Assembly (NCBI RefSeq): GCF_003985155.1
Contig: NZ_ML133688.1
Location: forward strand, 186,001 to 250,000
From: Rhizobium vallis
GTDB taxonomy: Bacteria > Pseudomonadota > Alphaproteobacteria > Rhizobiales > Rhizobiaceae
Direction: 5' to 3'
DNA: 64,000 nucleotides
Notes under the pieces: model-generated
What the model saw: only the letters and a program-made list of their open reading frames with translations
The model's database searches: none
Told to the model about the DNA's origin: nothing
Part shown: positions 40,589 to 49,269 of the stretch, in pieces
How positions within the stretch are numbered: position 1 is the first letter of the stretch
How the letters are laid out: every line of letters begins with the position of its first letter
Program-made: the position numbers and the translations under genes

Positions 40589-40774
40589 AGCTCCTCCCAA
40601 TATCCGCCGCCACGGTCGGGAACGGTACTGAATCTATCCGAGCAGCCTCGCCATTTGTATCTACGCTGGGAAACAAAGGCGCGGTGTCATTCAATGGTCA
40701 CATAGCACTTGTGAGCTATGGTTTGCTGCCGGGCAAATCTCATTGAAGTTGCTGCGTTCATCATTGCCGTACCC

Positions 40775-40794
40775 TGTGGATAAGCTGTGGATAT
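40775..40794 (-). promoter_or_regulatory. Two tandem DnaA-box-like sites
   Basis: TGTGGATAA at 40775-40783 is the exact complement of the consensus DnaA box TTATCCACA. TGTGGATAT at 40786-40794 differs at one position. The two start 11 bases apart, one helical turn, in the same orientation. That spacing would allow cooperative binding. Function is inferred from the motif only. Confidence 0.5.
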
Positions 40795-41083
40795 AAGGTG
40801 GATGAAACTGTCATCAGCGGTCGATACACGTTCCGAATACGGGTCGCATGTTGCCTGTACGTTTCGAATCTCGTGATTGTGCCGTCGCTGCTGTCGACCT
40901 TCGCCGCAAACGCTGCCGATCGCATGCTCCTACGGGGCGCTTCGGCGAAAGTCCGGGGTGTTCTTTTTTCCGGTCGGCGCAAACGGAACGCCGGCTCGTG
41001 GTTCATCCGGTCCCGGATCCACGCATTCGGCGCCCAACTATCTCTAGGATTCCGGTGTCGCCTTGGCTTGACAATGTGACGAG

Positions 41084-41113
41084 ATGCGTTGCATTTTCGC
41101 CACAATGCGTTGC
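41084..41113 (+). repeat. Direct repeat ATGCGTTGC with 21-base period
   Basis: ATGCGTTGC occurs at 41084-41092 and again at 41105-41113, start to start 21 bases, which puts both copies on the same face of the helix. The repeat follows a CTTGAC (41068-41073) and lies about 130 bases ahead of ntrY. It looks like a regulator-binding site. Confidence 0.45.
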
Positions 41114-41242
41114 TTAAAGGTCACGCAAGGGTTTTGGTATTTCGCTCCCGAATCGAGTCGTTAGCGCGCTGGCTTTTGAGCCGGCGTCGCTTGGTTTCGA
41201 TCGGATGGCGAAGGCGGCAGGTGCCGTCTGAAGAGAGGCCGA

Positions 41243-43513
41243 ATGACGCAGGATGGGGTATCGCCGCCGGCGGCGGGCGAAGCGGTGGCGACGGTGACCG
41301 ACCGGCGCGCCCTTTTCGCCGTGCCCGGCCTCGTGCTCGCCGGCGGCGCTCTTCTCTGCGCCACGATCACGCTTTTCGTGCTGCTCGGCCTGACGCCGAT
41401 CGCGCCGACGTCTCATGTCGTCATCACCTCGGTGATCGTCAATTCCTTCTTCGTCCTGACGCTGATTGCCCTGATCGGCCGTGAGGTGGCACGGCTGCTG
41501 AAGGCGCGCACTCGCGGCCGCGCGGCGGCACGCCTGCACATCCGCATCGTCGTGCTTTTCTCGATCGTCGCGATCACGCCGGCGATCCTCGTTGCCATCT
41601 TCGCCAGTATCACGCTGAATGCCGGCCTCGACCGCTGGTTTGCGCTGCGTACTCAATCGATCGTTAGTTCGTCGCGCAATATCGGCCAGGCCTACATGAT
41701 GGAGAACGCCAGCTACCTGCAGGGGCAGACGGTTTCCATGGCCAACGACCTGGAGCGCAACCGCGCCCTTTATAGTCTCGACAGGACGGGTTTTGCCGAT
41801 TTGATGACGCGTCAGGCGAGGGGCCGTGGCCTGCTGGGCTCCTTCCTCGTCGAGCGCGACGGATCGGTGATCGTCCAGGCCGACATCGCCACCGAAAAGC
41901 CGCTGCCGGCCATCCCGCAGGATGCGCTGGAAAAGGCCGCTGCCGGCCAGCCGACGCTCATTCCGCCCGGCGTCACCAACCTCGTCGGCGCCATCATCAA
42001 GCTCGATGCCATCCCAGGCACATTCCTTTATACCATGCGCGCCGTCGATCCCAAGGTCATGGGCGCCATGCGCATGATGGAGGAGAACGCCACCGAATAC
42101 CGCTCGATGGAGGCAAACCGCTTCTCGCTGCAGATTGCCTTCGCCGTGCTCTATATCGGCTTCGCGCTGATCGTGCTCTTGGCGGCGATCTGGACCGCGA
42201 TCGCCGTCGCCGACCGCATCGTCCGACCGATCCGCCTGTTGATCACCGCCGCCGACAGCGTTGCATCTGGCAATATGGACATCGTCGTGCCGGTGCATGC
42301 CGTCGATGGCGACGTCGCCAATCTCTCGCGCACCTTCAACAAGATGATTTCCGAGATCCGCACCCAACGCGACGAGATCCTCGAAGCAAAGGACGAGGTC
42401 GACGACCGCCGCCGCTTTATCGAAGCGGTGCTGTCGGGCGTCACTGCCGCCGTCATCGGCGTCGAGCAGGACCGCCGCATCGCCATCGTCAACAGTTCGG
42501 CCGAGACCCTGATGGCGCTGTCGGCCGACGATATGCTCGGCAAGCAGCTGGCCGATATTGCCCCTGAGGTCGATCAGGTGCTGACCGAAGCGGCGGTGCG
42601 CCATCGCGGCGATTTCCGCAAGCAGATCGCGCTCGTGCGCGGTGGCACGGTGAGGACGCTGAGCGTGCAGGTCACCCGCGAGGAAGTGCGGGATATGAGC
42701 GAATCCTACGTGATCACGCTCGACGACATCACCGACCTTGTCATCGCCCAGCGCTCGACCGCCTGGGGCGACGTGGCAAGGCGCATCGCCCATGAGATCA
42801 AGAACCCGCTGACCCCGATTCAGCTTTCCGCCGAGCGCATCCAGCGCCGTTACGGCAAGCAGATCGACCAGGGCGACCGGGCCGTCTTCGACCAGTGCAC
42901 GGATACCATCATCCGCCAGGTCGGCGATATCGGCCGCATGGTCGATGAATTCTCCGCTTTCGCCCGCATGCCCAAGCCGACCAAGGAGCCGAGCGACCTG
43001 CGCGATATCCTGCGCGACGCGATCTTCCTGCGCGAGATGGGCAACCATCACGTGACCTTTGCGCAGGATTTCGGCGACCAGCCGTTGGAGGGACTGTTCG
43101 ACAGCCGCATGCTCGGCCAGGCCTTCGGCAACCTCATCAAGAATGCCGTGGAATCTCTGGAAGCCGTTCCAAGCGAAGAACGGGACGAACGCAAGGTTCT
43201 CGTGCGCGCCGCACTCGATACCGGCCGCGACCGCTTCACCGTCGATGTGATCGACAATGGCCGCGGCCTGCCGGTGGAGAACCGCCACAGCATTCTGGAA
43301 CCTTATATGACGATGCGCGAGAAGGGCACCGGCCTCGGCCTCGCCATCGTCAAGAAGATCATCGAGGAACATGGCGGGCAGCTCGAGCTGCATGATGCGC
43401 CCGCCGATTTTGACCGGGGAAGAGGGGCCATGATCCGCGTGCATCTGCCACGCCGGGATCCGACGCCCGCCGCTCCCGCAGCCAATGACAAGGAAAGCGT
43501 TTATGGCCTCTGA
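41243..43513 (+). CDS. ntrY: Membrane-bound nitrogen sensor kinase NtrY
   Basis: A 756-residue histidine kinase. Three or four membrane segments occupy about residues 28-110 and one near 300-325, enclosing a periplasmic region. They are followed by HAMP (about 325-385), PAS (about 395-490), the phospho-acceptor region [20 protein letters not shown] near residue 515, and the ATPase domain with NLIKNAVESLE, DNGRGLP and KGTGLGLAIVKKI. NtrY pairs with NtrX in nitrate, redox and envelope responses of alphaproteobacteria. Its end overlaps ntrX by 11 bases. Confidence 0.95.
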   Translation: MTQDGVSPPAAGEAVATVTDRRALFAVPGLVLAGGALLCATITLFVLLGLTPIAPTSHVVITSVIVNSFFVLTLIALIGREVARLLKARTRGRAAARLHIRIVVLFSIVAITPAILVAIFASITLNAGLDRWFALRTQSIVSSSRNIGQAYMMENASYLQGQTVSMANDLERNRALYSLDRTGFADLMTRQARGRGLLGSFLVERDGSVIVQADIATEKPLPAIPQDALEKAAAGQPTLIPPGVTNLVGAIIKLDAIPGTFLYTMRAVDPKVMGAMRMMEENATEYRSMEANRFSLQIAFAVLYIGFALIVLLAAIWTAIAVADRIVRPIRLLITAADSVASGNMDIVVPVHAVDGDVANLSRTFNKMISEIRTQRDEILEAKDEVDDRRRFIEAVLSGVTAAVIGVEQDRRIAIVNSSAETLMALSADDMLGKQLADIAPEVDQVLTEAAVRHRGDFRKQIALVRGGTVRTLSVQVTREEVRDMSESYVITLDDITDLVIAQRSTAWGDVARRIAHEIKNPLTPIQLSAERIQRRYGKQIDQGDRAVFDQCTDTIIRQVGDIGRMVDEFSAFARMPKPTKEPSDLRDILRDAIFLREMGNHHVTFAQDFGDQPLEGLFDSRMLGQAFGNLIKNAVESLEAVPSEERDERKVLVRAALDTGRDRFTVDVIDNGRGLPVENRHSILEPYMTMREKGTGLGLAIVKKIIEEHGGQLELHDAPADFDRGRGAMIRVHLPRRDPTPAAPAANDKESVYGL

Positions 43514-44867
43514 TATTCTCGTCGTCGATGACGAGCACGATATTCGCGAGATCGTTTCCGGCATTCTCTCGGACGAGGGCCATGAGACCCGCACGGCCCA
43601 TGACAGCGACAGCGCGCTGGCGGCGATTTCCGATCGTGTGCCGCGGCTGATCTTCCTCGATATCTGGATGCAGGGCAGCAAGCTCGACGGTCTGTCGCTG
43701 CTGGACGAGATTAGGACCCGCCATCCGGATCTGCCCGTCGTGATGATCTCCGGCCATGGCAACATCGAAACCGCCGTTTCGGCGATCAAGCGCGGCGCCT
43801 TCGATTTCATCGAGAAGCCCTTCAAGGCCGACCGACTGATCCTGATCGCCGAGCGTGCGCTGGAGAATTCAAAGCTCAAGCGGGAGGTGTCCGAACTGAA
43901 GCGGCGCACCGGCGACGCCTTGGAACTGATCGGCACCTCGGTCGCCGTTTCGCAGCTGCGCCAGACGATCGAGAAGGTATCGCCGACCAACAGCCGCATC
44001 ATGATCCTCGGCGCATCCGGTTCCGGTAAGGAGCTCGTGGCGCGGATGATCCACAAGAAATCGGCCCGCGCCAACGGTCCCTTCGTGGCGCTGAACGCCG
44101 CCAACATCACGCCCGACAGGATGGAAGTGGCGCTTTTCGGCACCGAGGGCACACCTGGCCAGGCGCGCAAGATCGGCGCGCTGGAAGAAGCCCATCGCGG
44201 CATTCTCTATCTCGACGAGGTCGGCGAAATGCCGCGCGAGACGCAGAACAAGATTCTGCGCGTGCTCGTCGATCAGCAGTTCGAACGCGTCGGCGGGTCC
44301 AAACGCGTCAAGGTCGATGTCCGCATCATCTCCTCGACGGCCTATAATCTCGAGAGCCGCATCGCCGAGGGCTGGTTCCGCGAGGATCTCTATCATCGCC
44401 TCGCCGTCGTGCCGGTGCGTGTGCCGGCACTTGCCGAGCGGCGCGAGGATATTCCTTTCCTCGTCGACCAGCTGATGCGCCAGATTTCCGAGCAGGCCGG
44501 CATCCGTCCGCGCCGCATCGGCGACGACGCCATGGCCGTGCTGCAGGCGCATGACTGGCCGGGCAATATCCGCCAGCTGCGCAACAACATCGAGCGCCTG
44601 ATGATTCTTGCCCGCACCGACGGGCCGGATGCGCCGATCACCGCCGATATGCTGCCGACCGACCTTGGCGACATGCTGCCGAAGGTTTCCGCCAAGAACG
44701 ACTATCACATCATGACGCTGCCGCTGCGCGAAGCCCGCGAGATGTTCGAGAAGGATTACCTGATCGCCCAGATCAACCGCTTCGGCGGCAATATCTCGCG
44801 CACGGCGGAATTCGTCGGGATGGAGCGTTCGGCGCTGCACCGCAAGCTGAAGTCGCTTGGCGTCTGA
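43503..44867 (+). CDS. ntrX: Response regulator NtrX
   Basis: A 454-residue NtrC-family regulator. The receiver domain has the phospho-Asp in LIFLDIWMQGSKLDG. The AAA+ domain has Walker A GASGSGKELVARMIH and Walker B GILYLDEVGEMP, but where NtrC has GAFTGA this protein reads ALFGTEGTPGQARK, so the sigma-54 contact loop is missing. The C-terminal helix-turn-helix is ISRTAEFVGMERSALHRKL. I chose the ATG at 43503 (MASDILVVDDE) with AAGGAAAG ahead; it overlaps ntrY by 11 bases. Confidence 0.95.
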   Translation: MASDILVVDDEHDIREIVSGILSDEGHETRTAHDSDSALAAISDRVPRLIFLDIWMQGSKLDGLSLLDEIRTRHPDLPVVMISGHGNIETAVSAIKRGAFDFIEKPFKADRLILIAERALENSKLKREVSELKRRTGDALELIGTSVAVSQLRQTIEKVSPTNSRIMILGASGSGKELVARMIHKKSARANGPFVALNAANITPDRMEVALFGTEGTPGQARKIGALEEAHRGILYLDEVGEMPRETQNKILRVLVDQQFERVGGSKRVKVDVRIISSTAYNLESRIAEGWFREDLYHRLAVVPVRVPALAERREDIPFLVDQLMRQISEQAGIRPRRIGDDAMAVLQAHDWPGNIRQLRNNIERLMILARTDGPDAPITADMLPTDLGDMLPKVSAKNDYHIMTLPLREAREMFEKDYLIAQINRFGGNISRTAEFVGMERSALHRKLKSLGV

Positions 44868-44932
44868 TCATGCCAGGCGGGGCCGAAGCCGCGCCGCTTC
44901 CCTATGTTGCTTCCCGGAACTCCAGGTTTCCC

Positions 44933-45796
44933 ATGCCTAGAATTGCCTATGTGAATGGCCGCTACGTCAAGCATTCCGCTGCCAGCGTGCATATCGAGGA
45001 TCGCGGCTACCAGTTCGCCGACGGTGTCTACGAAGTCTGCGAGGTGCGCCACGGCTATATCGTCGACCTCACACGCCATCTGAACCGTCTCGACCGTTCG
45101 CTCGGTGAACTCAGCATCGCCTGGCCGATGAGCCGGGCGGCGCTGACGCAGGTCATTCGCGAGACACTGCGCCGCAACCATGTCCGCAACGGGCTATTCT
45201 ATATGCAAGTGACGCGCGGCGTCGCCCGCCGCGATCATATTTTCCCCGCCGAGGGAACGCCGCCTTCCCTGGTCATCACTGCCAAGAGCACCGACCCAAA
45301 GATCATCGCCGCCAAGAATGCCAACGGCATCAGGGCGATCACCGTTGCCGACAACCGCTGGGATCGCGTCGACATCAAATCCATCGGCCTGCTGCCGAAC
45401 GCCTTGGCCCGCCAACAGGCCAAGGAGGCCGGCGCCCAGGAAGCGATCTATGTCGATGGTAATGGCATGGTGAAGGAAGGGGCGGCGACCAATATCTGGA
45501 TCGTCGATTCGGACGGAACGCTGGTGACGCGCCCGGCCGAACACGGCATCCTGCGCGGCATTACCCGCACCACATTGATGGATGTCGGCGCCAAGCTCGG
45601 CTTGAAGATCACGGAGCGGAACTTCTCCGTTCCCGAAATGCTAGCTGCCCGCGAGGTTTTCCTGACCGCAGCCACAAGTATTTGTTTTCCAGTGGTTTCC
45701 GTCGATGGCCAGACCATCGCCAACGGCCACCCGGGCAGCGTCTCGCAGAAAATCCGCGAAGCCTTTTTCGACGTTGCGGAAAAGATTGCGATTTGA
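44933..45796 (+). CDS. D-amino acid aminotransferase
   Basis: A 287-residue fold-type IV PLP enzyme. The opening PRIAYVNGRYVKHSAASVHI and EDRGYQFADGVYEV match D-alanine aminotransferases; the PLP-binding Lys is in RVDIKSIGLLPN near residue 144, and the phosphate loop includes EGAATNIWIV. Branched-chain aminotransferases and aminodeoxychorismate lyase share the fold, but the start favours the D-amino acid group, which supplies D-amino acids for peptidoglycan. I use the ATG at 44933; an ATG at 44870 would add 21 residues unlike the family. hfq follows after 111 bases. Confidence 0.88.
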   Translation: MPRIAYVNGRYVKHSAASVHIEDRGYQFADGVYEVCEVRHGYIVDLTRHLNRLDRSLGELSIAWPMSRAALTQVIRETLRRNHVRNGLFYMQVTRGVARRDHIFPAEGTPPSLVITAKSTDPKIIAAKNANGIRAITVADNRWDRVDIKSIGLLPNALARQQAKEAGAQEAIYVDGNGMVKEGAATNIWIVDSDGTLVTRPAEHGILRGITRTTLMDVGAKLGLKITERNFSVPEMLAAREVFLTAATSICFPVVSVDGQTIANGHPGSVSQKIREAFFDVAEKIAI

Positions 45797-45838
45797 TACC
45801 AAGATTTGCTGGACGGGTGGAATGAGGGTGCCGCCGGT

Positions 45839-45885
45839 CTTGTATGGTGAGGTTGATTGATATTCTACCGACCGGATCAGGTCGG
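45839..45885 (+). promoter_or_regulatory. Candidate hfq promoter and leader hairpin
   Basis: CTTGTA (45839-45844) and TATTCT (45861-45866) are 16 bases apart and could form a housekeeping promoter. Directly after them, CCGACC (45868-45873) and GGTCGG (45880-45885) form a perfect 6-base hairpin that ends 22 bases ahead of the hfq ATG. The hairpin would be at the extreme 5' end of the mRNA. Confidence 0.45.
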
Positions 45886-45907
45886 CAATAAAGAAAGAAG
45901 CGGCGCG

Positions 45908-46150
45908 ATGGCGGAACGTTCTCAGAATCTGCAGGACTTATTTCTCAATACTGTTCGCAAACAAAAGATTTCCCTGACAATCTTTCTGATCAACGGCGTG
46001 AAACTCACGGGTGTTGTTACGTCTTTCGACAATTTCTGTGTTCTTCTTCGCCGTGACGGCCATTCGCAGCTGGTGTATAAGCATGCGATCTCGACGATCA
46101 TGCCGGGCCAGCCCATGCAGATGTTCGAGAGCGAAGAAGCCGCGTCCTAA
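45908..46150 (+). CDS. hfq: RNA chaperone Hfq
   Basis: An 80-residue Sm-like protein that pairs small RNAs with mRNAs; in rhizobia it also affects nitrogen fixation gene control. The Sm1 motif ([26 protein letters not shown]) and the Sm2 motif with [11 protein letters not shown] are complete; the acidic tail is short, as in alphaproteobacteria. I chose the ATG at 45908 ([14 protein letters not shown]), with AAAGAAAGAAG ahead. hflX follows, as in E. coli. Confidence 0.97.
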
Positions 46151-46227
46151 CAGGATCAGCCGTCATTTCGACACGCGATACCAAGAACGATTCGATCATC
46201 CCTGAGGCCGCCAAGCACAGGGACGAC

Positions 46228-47553
46228 ATGCGCGCGACCGTCGTCGTGCCGGTTCTGAAATCGCGCAATCGCGGCGGCCAGACCGAATCGGCGTCGACCC
46301 GCACGCCGGAAAGCCGGCTGGAAGAAGCGACGGGCCTCGCTCAGGCGATCGACCTTGATGTCGTCAACGGCTCGATCGTCCCGGTCAATGATCCGCGACC
46401 GGCAACATTACTCGGCACCGGCAAGATCGAGGAGATCAAAGCGCTGCTCGACGAGCGCGATTCCGGTCTCGTCATCGTCGATCATCCGCTGACGCCGGTG
46501 CAGCAGCGCAATCTGGAAAAGGAATGGAACGCCAAGGTCATCGACCGGACGGGCCTCATCCTCGAAATCTTCGGCCGCCGCGCCTCCACCAAGGAAGGCA
46601 CTCTGCAGGTCGATCTCGCCCATCTCAATTATCAGAAGGGCCGTCTGGTCCGAAGCTGGACCCACCTTGAACGCCAGCGCGGCGGCGGCGGCTTCATGGG
46701 CGGCCCCGGCGAAACCCAGATCGAAGCCGACCGGCGGCTCTTGCAGGACCGCATCATCAAGCTCGAACGCGAGCTGGAGCAGGTCGTGCGCACCCGCCAG
46801 CTCCACCGCGCCAAGCGCCGCAAGGTGCCGCATCCGATCGTGGCGCTGGTCGGCTATACCAATGCCGGCAAGTCGACGCTGTTCAACCGCATCACCGGCG
46901 CCGGCGTGCTGGCCGAAGACATGCTCTTTGCCACGCTCGATCCGACGCTGCGGCGCATGAAGCTGCCGCACGGCCGCACCGTCATCCTGTCCGATACCGT
47001 CGGCTTCATCTCCGATCTGCCGACCCATCTCGTCGCCGCCTTCCGGGCAACGCTGGAAGAGGTGCTGGAAGCCGATCTCATCCTGCATGTCCGCGACATG
47101 TCCGATGCCGACAACCAGGCGCAGAGCTCCGATGTGATGCGCATCCTGAATGATCTCGGTATCGACGAGGCCGAATCCGCCAAGCGGCTGATCGAGGTCT
47201 GGAACAAGATCGACCGGCTGGAGCCCGAGGTGCACGACACCATGGTGCAGAAATCGGCCAGCGCCAGCAACGTCGTCGCGGTTTCGGCCGTCAGCGGCGA
47301 GGGCGTCGACACGCTGATGGAAGAAATCAGCCGCAGACTGTCAGGCGTGATGACCGAAACGACGATCCGCCTTCCCGTCGACAAGCTGGCGCTGCTGCCC
47401 TGGCTTTACGACCACGCAATCGTCGACAGCCGCGAGGATAATGAGGACGGCTCGATCACGCTTGAGCTGCGCCTGTCGGAAACCGAGGCCGCTGAACTTG
47501 AACGGCGCATAGGCAATGGACCCAAGCCTGATAAGGAAGATTGGGAGCGATAA
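46228..47553 (+). CDS. hflX: GTPase HflX
   Basis: A 441-residue GTPase that binds the 50S subunit and helps rescue or split stalled ribosomes. The N-terminal HflX domain contains LLGTGKIEEIKALLDE and RASTKEGTLQVDLAHLNYQ followed by GGGGFMGGPGETQIE; the G domain has Walker A GYTNAGKSTLFNRI near residue 212, switch FATLDPTLRR, DTVGFISDLP, and NKID. The start may lie a little upstream. The stop is 3 bases from the convergent mazG stop. Confidence 0.95.
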   Translation: MRATVVVPVLKSRNRGGQTESASTRTPESRLEEATGLAQAIDLDVVNGSIVPVNDPRPATLLGTGKIEEIKALLDERDSGLVIVDHPLTPVQQRNLEKEWNAKVIDRTGLILEIFGRRASTKEGTLQVDLAHLNYQKGRLVRSWTHLERQRGGGGFMGGPGETQIEADRRLLQDRIIKLERELEQVVRTRQLHRAKRRKVPHPIVALVGYTNAGKSTLFNRITGAGVLAEDMLFATLDPTLRRMKLPHGRTVILSDTVGFISDLPTHLVAAFRATLEEVLEADLILHVRDMSDADNQAQSSDVMRILNDLGIDEAESAKRLIEVWNKIDRLEPEVHDTMVQKSASASNVVAVSAVSGEGVDTLMEEISRRLSGVMTETTIRLPVDKLALLPWLYDHAIVDSREDNEDGSITLELRLSETEAAELERRIGNGPKPDKEDWER

Positions 47554-47556
47554 CAC

Positions 47557-48396
47557 TCAGCCGGCTGTCACAGCCCGTTCGATCGCCTTCGCCGCCTGCC
47601 AGATTTCCTCCATACGCTCGAGACTGGCTGCCTCCAGCGTTTCACCTTCTGCTTCAAGAACATCCTCGATATGGTTGAAACGACGACGGAATTTCGTATT
47701 CGTTCCGCGTACTGCCTGTTCCGGATCAGCCTTGACGTGACGGCCGATATTGACGACTGCGAAGATCAGATCGCCGAGCTCGTCGCTGACCTTTGCCTGG
47801 TCGCCTTCCCGAAGTGCCACCCGCAATTCGCCGATCTCCTCCTCGATCTTGTCGAGGATCGGCTCGGGTGCCGACCAGTCGAAGCCGACCTTGGCGGCGC
47901 GTTCCTGCAGCTTCAGCGCTTCGGTTAAAGCCGGAAAACTGCGCTGCACAGAGCCGAGGAAGCCGCCTTTGAAATCTTCGGTGATGCCGCGCTTGGACCG
48001 CCGCTCGGCGCGTTCGCGTTTCTCCGCCTGCTTGATCTCGTCCCACTGTTTCTTCACCGCGTCGGGCGTATCCGCCGCCGAGCGGGCAAAGACATGCGGG
48101 TGGCGGCGGATCATCTTGGTGGTGATGGCGTTGACCACGTCGCCGAAGGAAAATTCGCCGGCCTCTTCGGCCATGCGCGCATGAAAGACCACCTGCAGCA
48201 GCAGGTCGCCGAGTTCGTCGCGGAGATCGTCCATATCGCCACGCTCGATCGCATCGGAGACCTCATAGGCCTCCTCGATCGTATACGGCTTGATCGTTTC
48301 GAAGTTCTGCTCGATGTCCCAGGGGCAGCCGGTTTCGGGATGGCGCAGTGCCGCCATGATCTCGATCAGCCGCGAAATGTCTTTGGAAGGTTCCAT
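47557..48396 (-). CDS. mazG: Nucleoside triphosphate pyrophosphohydrolase MazG
   Basis: A 279-residue all-alpha NTP pyrophosphatase with two MazG modules. The first has HPETGCPWDIEQNFETIKPYTIEEAYEV and the metal-binding EELGD-like DLRDELGDLLLQVVFHARM near residue 55. The second has EEIGELRVALREGD and DELGDLIFAVVNI near residue 215. MazG degrades abnormal NTPs and can lower ppGpp. The minus strand gene converges with hflX and is preceded by the deaminase-like gene on the same strand. Confidence 0.93.
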   Translation of the reverse strand: MEPSKDISRLIEIMAALRHPETGCPWDIEQNFETIKPYTIEEAYEVSDAIERGDMDDLRDELGDLLLQVVFHARMAEEAGEFSFGDVVNAITTKMIRRHPHVFARSAADTPDAVKKQWDEIKQAEKRERAERRSKRGITEDFKGGFLGSVQRSFPALTEALKLQERAAKVGFDWSAPEPILDKIEEEIGELRVALREGDQAKVSDELGDLIFAVVNIGRHVKADPEQAVRGTNTKFRRRFNHIEDVLEAEGETLEAASLERMEEIWQAAKAIERAVTAG

Positions 48397-48416
48397 GTTA
48401 CCTCAGTTTAGCGGCC

Positions 48417-49004
48417 TCAATTGAGCGGAATATCGTTGGCGCTCTTCGACGACTGATAGGTGGAAGACAGCGCATCGTAGCGCGCCTTGATGCGGGCGGT
48501 CTGCGCCTTCAGCGCGGTCTTCAACTGAACCTCTTCGGTCTCGACGAGATCGGCGATGGCAAAGCTGTTCCAGAAGGCGTTCTGCCTGCGGTAGCCGCCG
48601 GGTTCAAGCCCGAAGACCTCCTTCAGGATCTTTAGGTCGTGCGGAATGGCGAAGGCATCGCGGGAATCCTCGTGGCTGAAGAAATAATAGAAATTGTCGA
48701 AGCCCGCCCAGGTGATCGCCGACATGCACATCGTGCAGGGTTCGTGCGTCGAAAGGAAGATCAAATCCCTAGTCGCCGGCTTCTCGCCAAGCTCGTAGAA
48801 GCGCTTCAGCGTATGCACCTCGCCGTGCCAGAGCGGGTTTTCCAACTCGTTGTTGGTTTCGGCGACGACGAGTGAAAGATCGGATTTCCTCAAGATCGCC
48901 GCACCGAACACCTTATTCCCCAGCGAAACGCCGCGCTCTGTCAGCGGCAGGATATCATCTTCAATGACCGAAAGAAGGCGGGAGGCGATGGTCTTGTCAG
49001 GCAT
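48417..49004 (-). CDS. CMP/dCMP-type zinc deaminase family protein
   Basis: A 195-residue protein with a cytidine/guanine-deaminase-type zinc site: HGE in NPLWHGEVHTL near residue 59 (His ligand and proton-shuttling Glu) and PCTMC near residue 88 (two Cys ligands). The spacing is longer than in cytidine deaminase and resembles guanine deaminase or TadA-like members. A C-terminal extension of about 60 residues is mostly helical. CCGGAG precedes the ATG at 49004. It is 20 bases ahead of mazG and perhaps co-transcribed as a nucleotide-salvage pair. Confidence 0.8.
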   Translation of the reverse strand: MPDKTIASRLLSVIEDDILPLTERGVSLGNKVFGAAILRKSDLSLVVAETNNELENPLWHGEVHTLKRFYELGEKPATRDLIFLSTHEPCTMCMSAITWAGFDNFYYFFSHEDSRDAFAIPHDLKILKEVFGLEPGGYRRQNAFWNSFAIADLVETEEVQLKTALKAQTARIKARYDALSSTYQSSKSANDIPLN

Positions 49005-49221
49005 TGATATCTCCGGTTTTCGTTCAGTCTATCGCCTTGGCGGCGCAAGTGAAATGCGTGAGTCGCCGGTGGACGCCGTTTGTCACAGGCTTTACAGTGC
49101 GCTGCAGCAAAGGCTGGAGATGTGCTGTTTTGGTCAGCATGGGTGACTTTTCTCAAATCTTGGATGGCGCGAGCAAAAGAATACGCGCTTGCTTGGGCTT
49201 TCGAATTTCTGTTCCTTCAAT

Positions 49222-49238
49222 CCCTTGTCGATCAAGGG
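49222..49238. promoter_or_regulatory. Inverted repeat ahead of cysG
   Basis: CCCTTG (49222-49227) and CAAGGG (49233-49238) form a perfect palindrome with a 5-base centre, 31 bases before the cysG ATG. It could be an operator for the sulfite reductase operon or a short leader hairpin. Confidence 0.35.
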
Positions 49239-49269
49239 CATATTCTGGCAACTTCGAAGTGGATTGACG

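Larger units (their letters stand above)
40589..41242 (+). other. ntrC-ntrY intergenic region, no gene seen
   Basis: No convincing gene lies in these 654 bases; the open frames lack ribosome binding sites and family resemblance. The stretch contains a CATAGC/GCTATG inverted repeat at 40701-40720, two DnaA-box-like sequences at 40775-40794, a CTTGAC at 41068-41073 that may be a -35 element, and a 21-base-phased direct repeat at 41084-41113. It is probably the ntrYX control region. A small RNA cannot be excluded. Confidence 0.5.

Noticed and set aside
40775..40794. A replication origin at the DnaA boxes
   Set aside because: There are just two boxes, no long AT-rich unwinding region, and no neighbouring hemE, parAB, dnaA or repABC genes.
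40798..41079. A 93-codon frame in the ntrC-ntrY gap
   Set aside because: GTG start without a ribosome binding site, no family resemblance, and Cys/Arg/Ser-rich composition.
41114..44203. A 1029-codon open frame on the minus strand
   Set aside because: It lies wholly antisense to ntrY and ntrX, whose domains are unmistakable. Long antisense frames are expected in high-GC genes and the protein has no recognisable domain.
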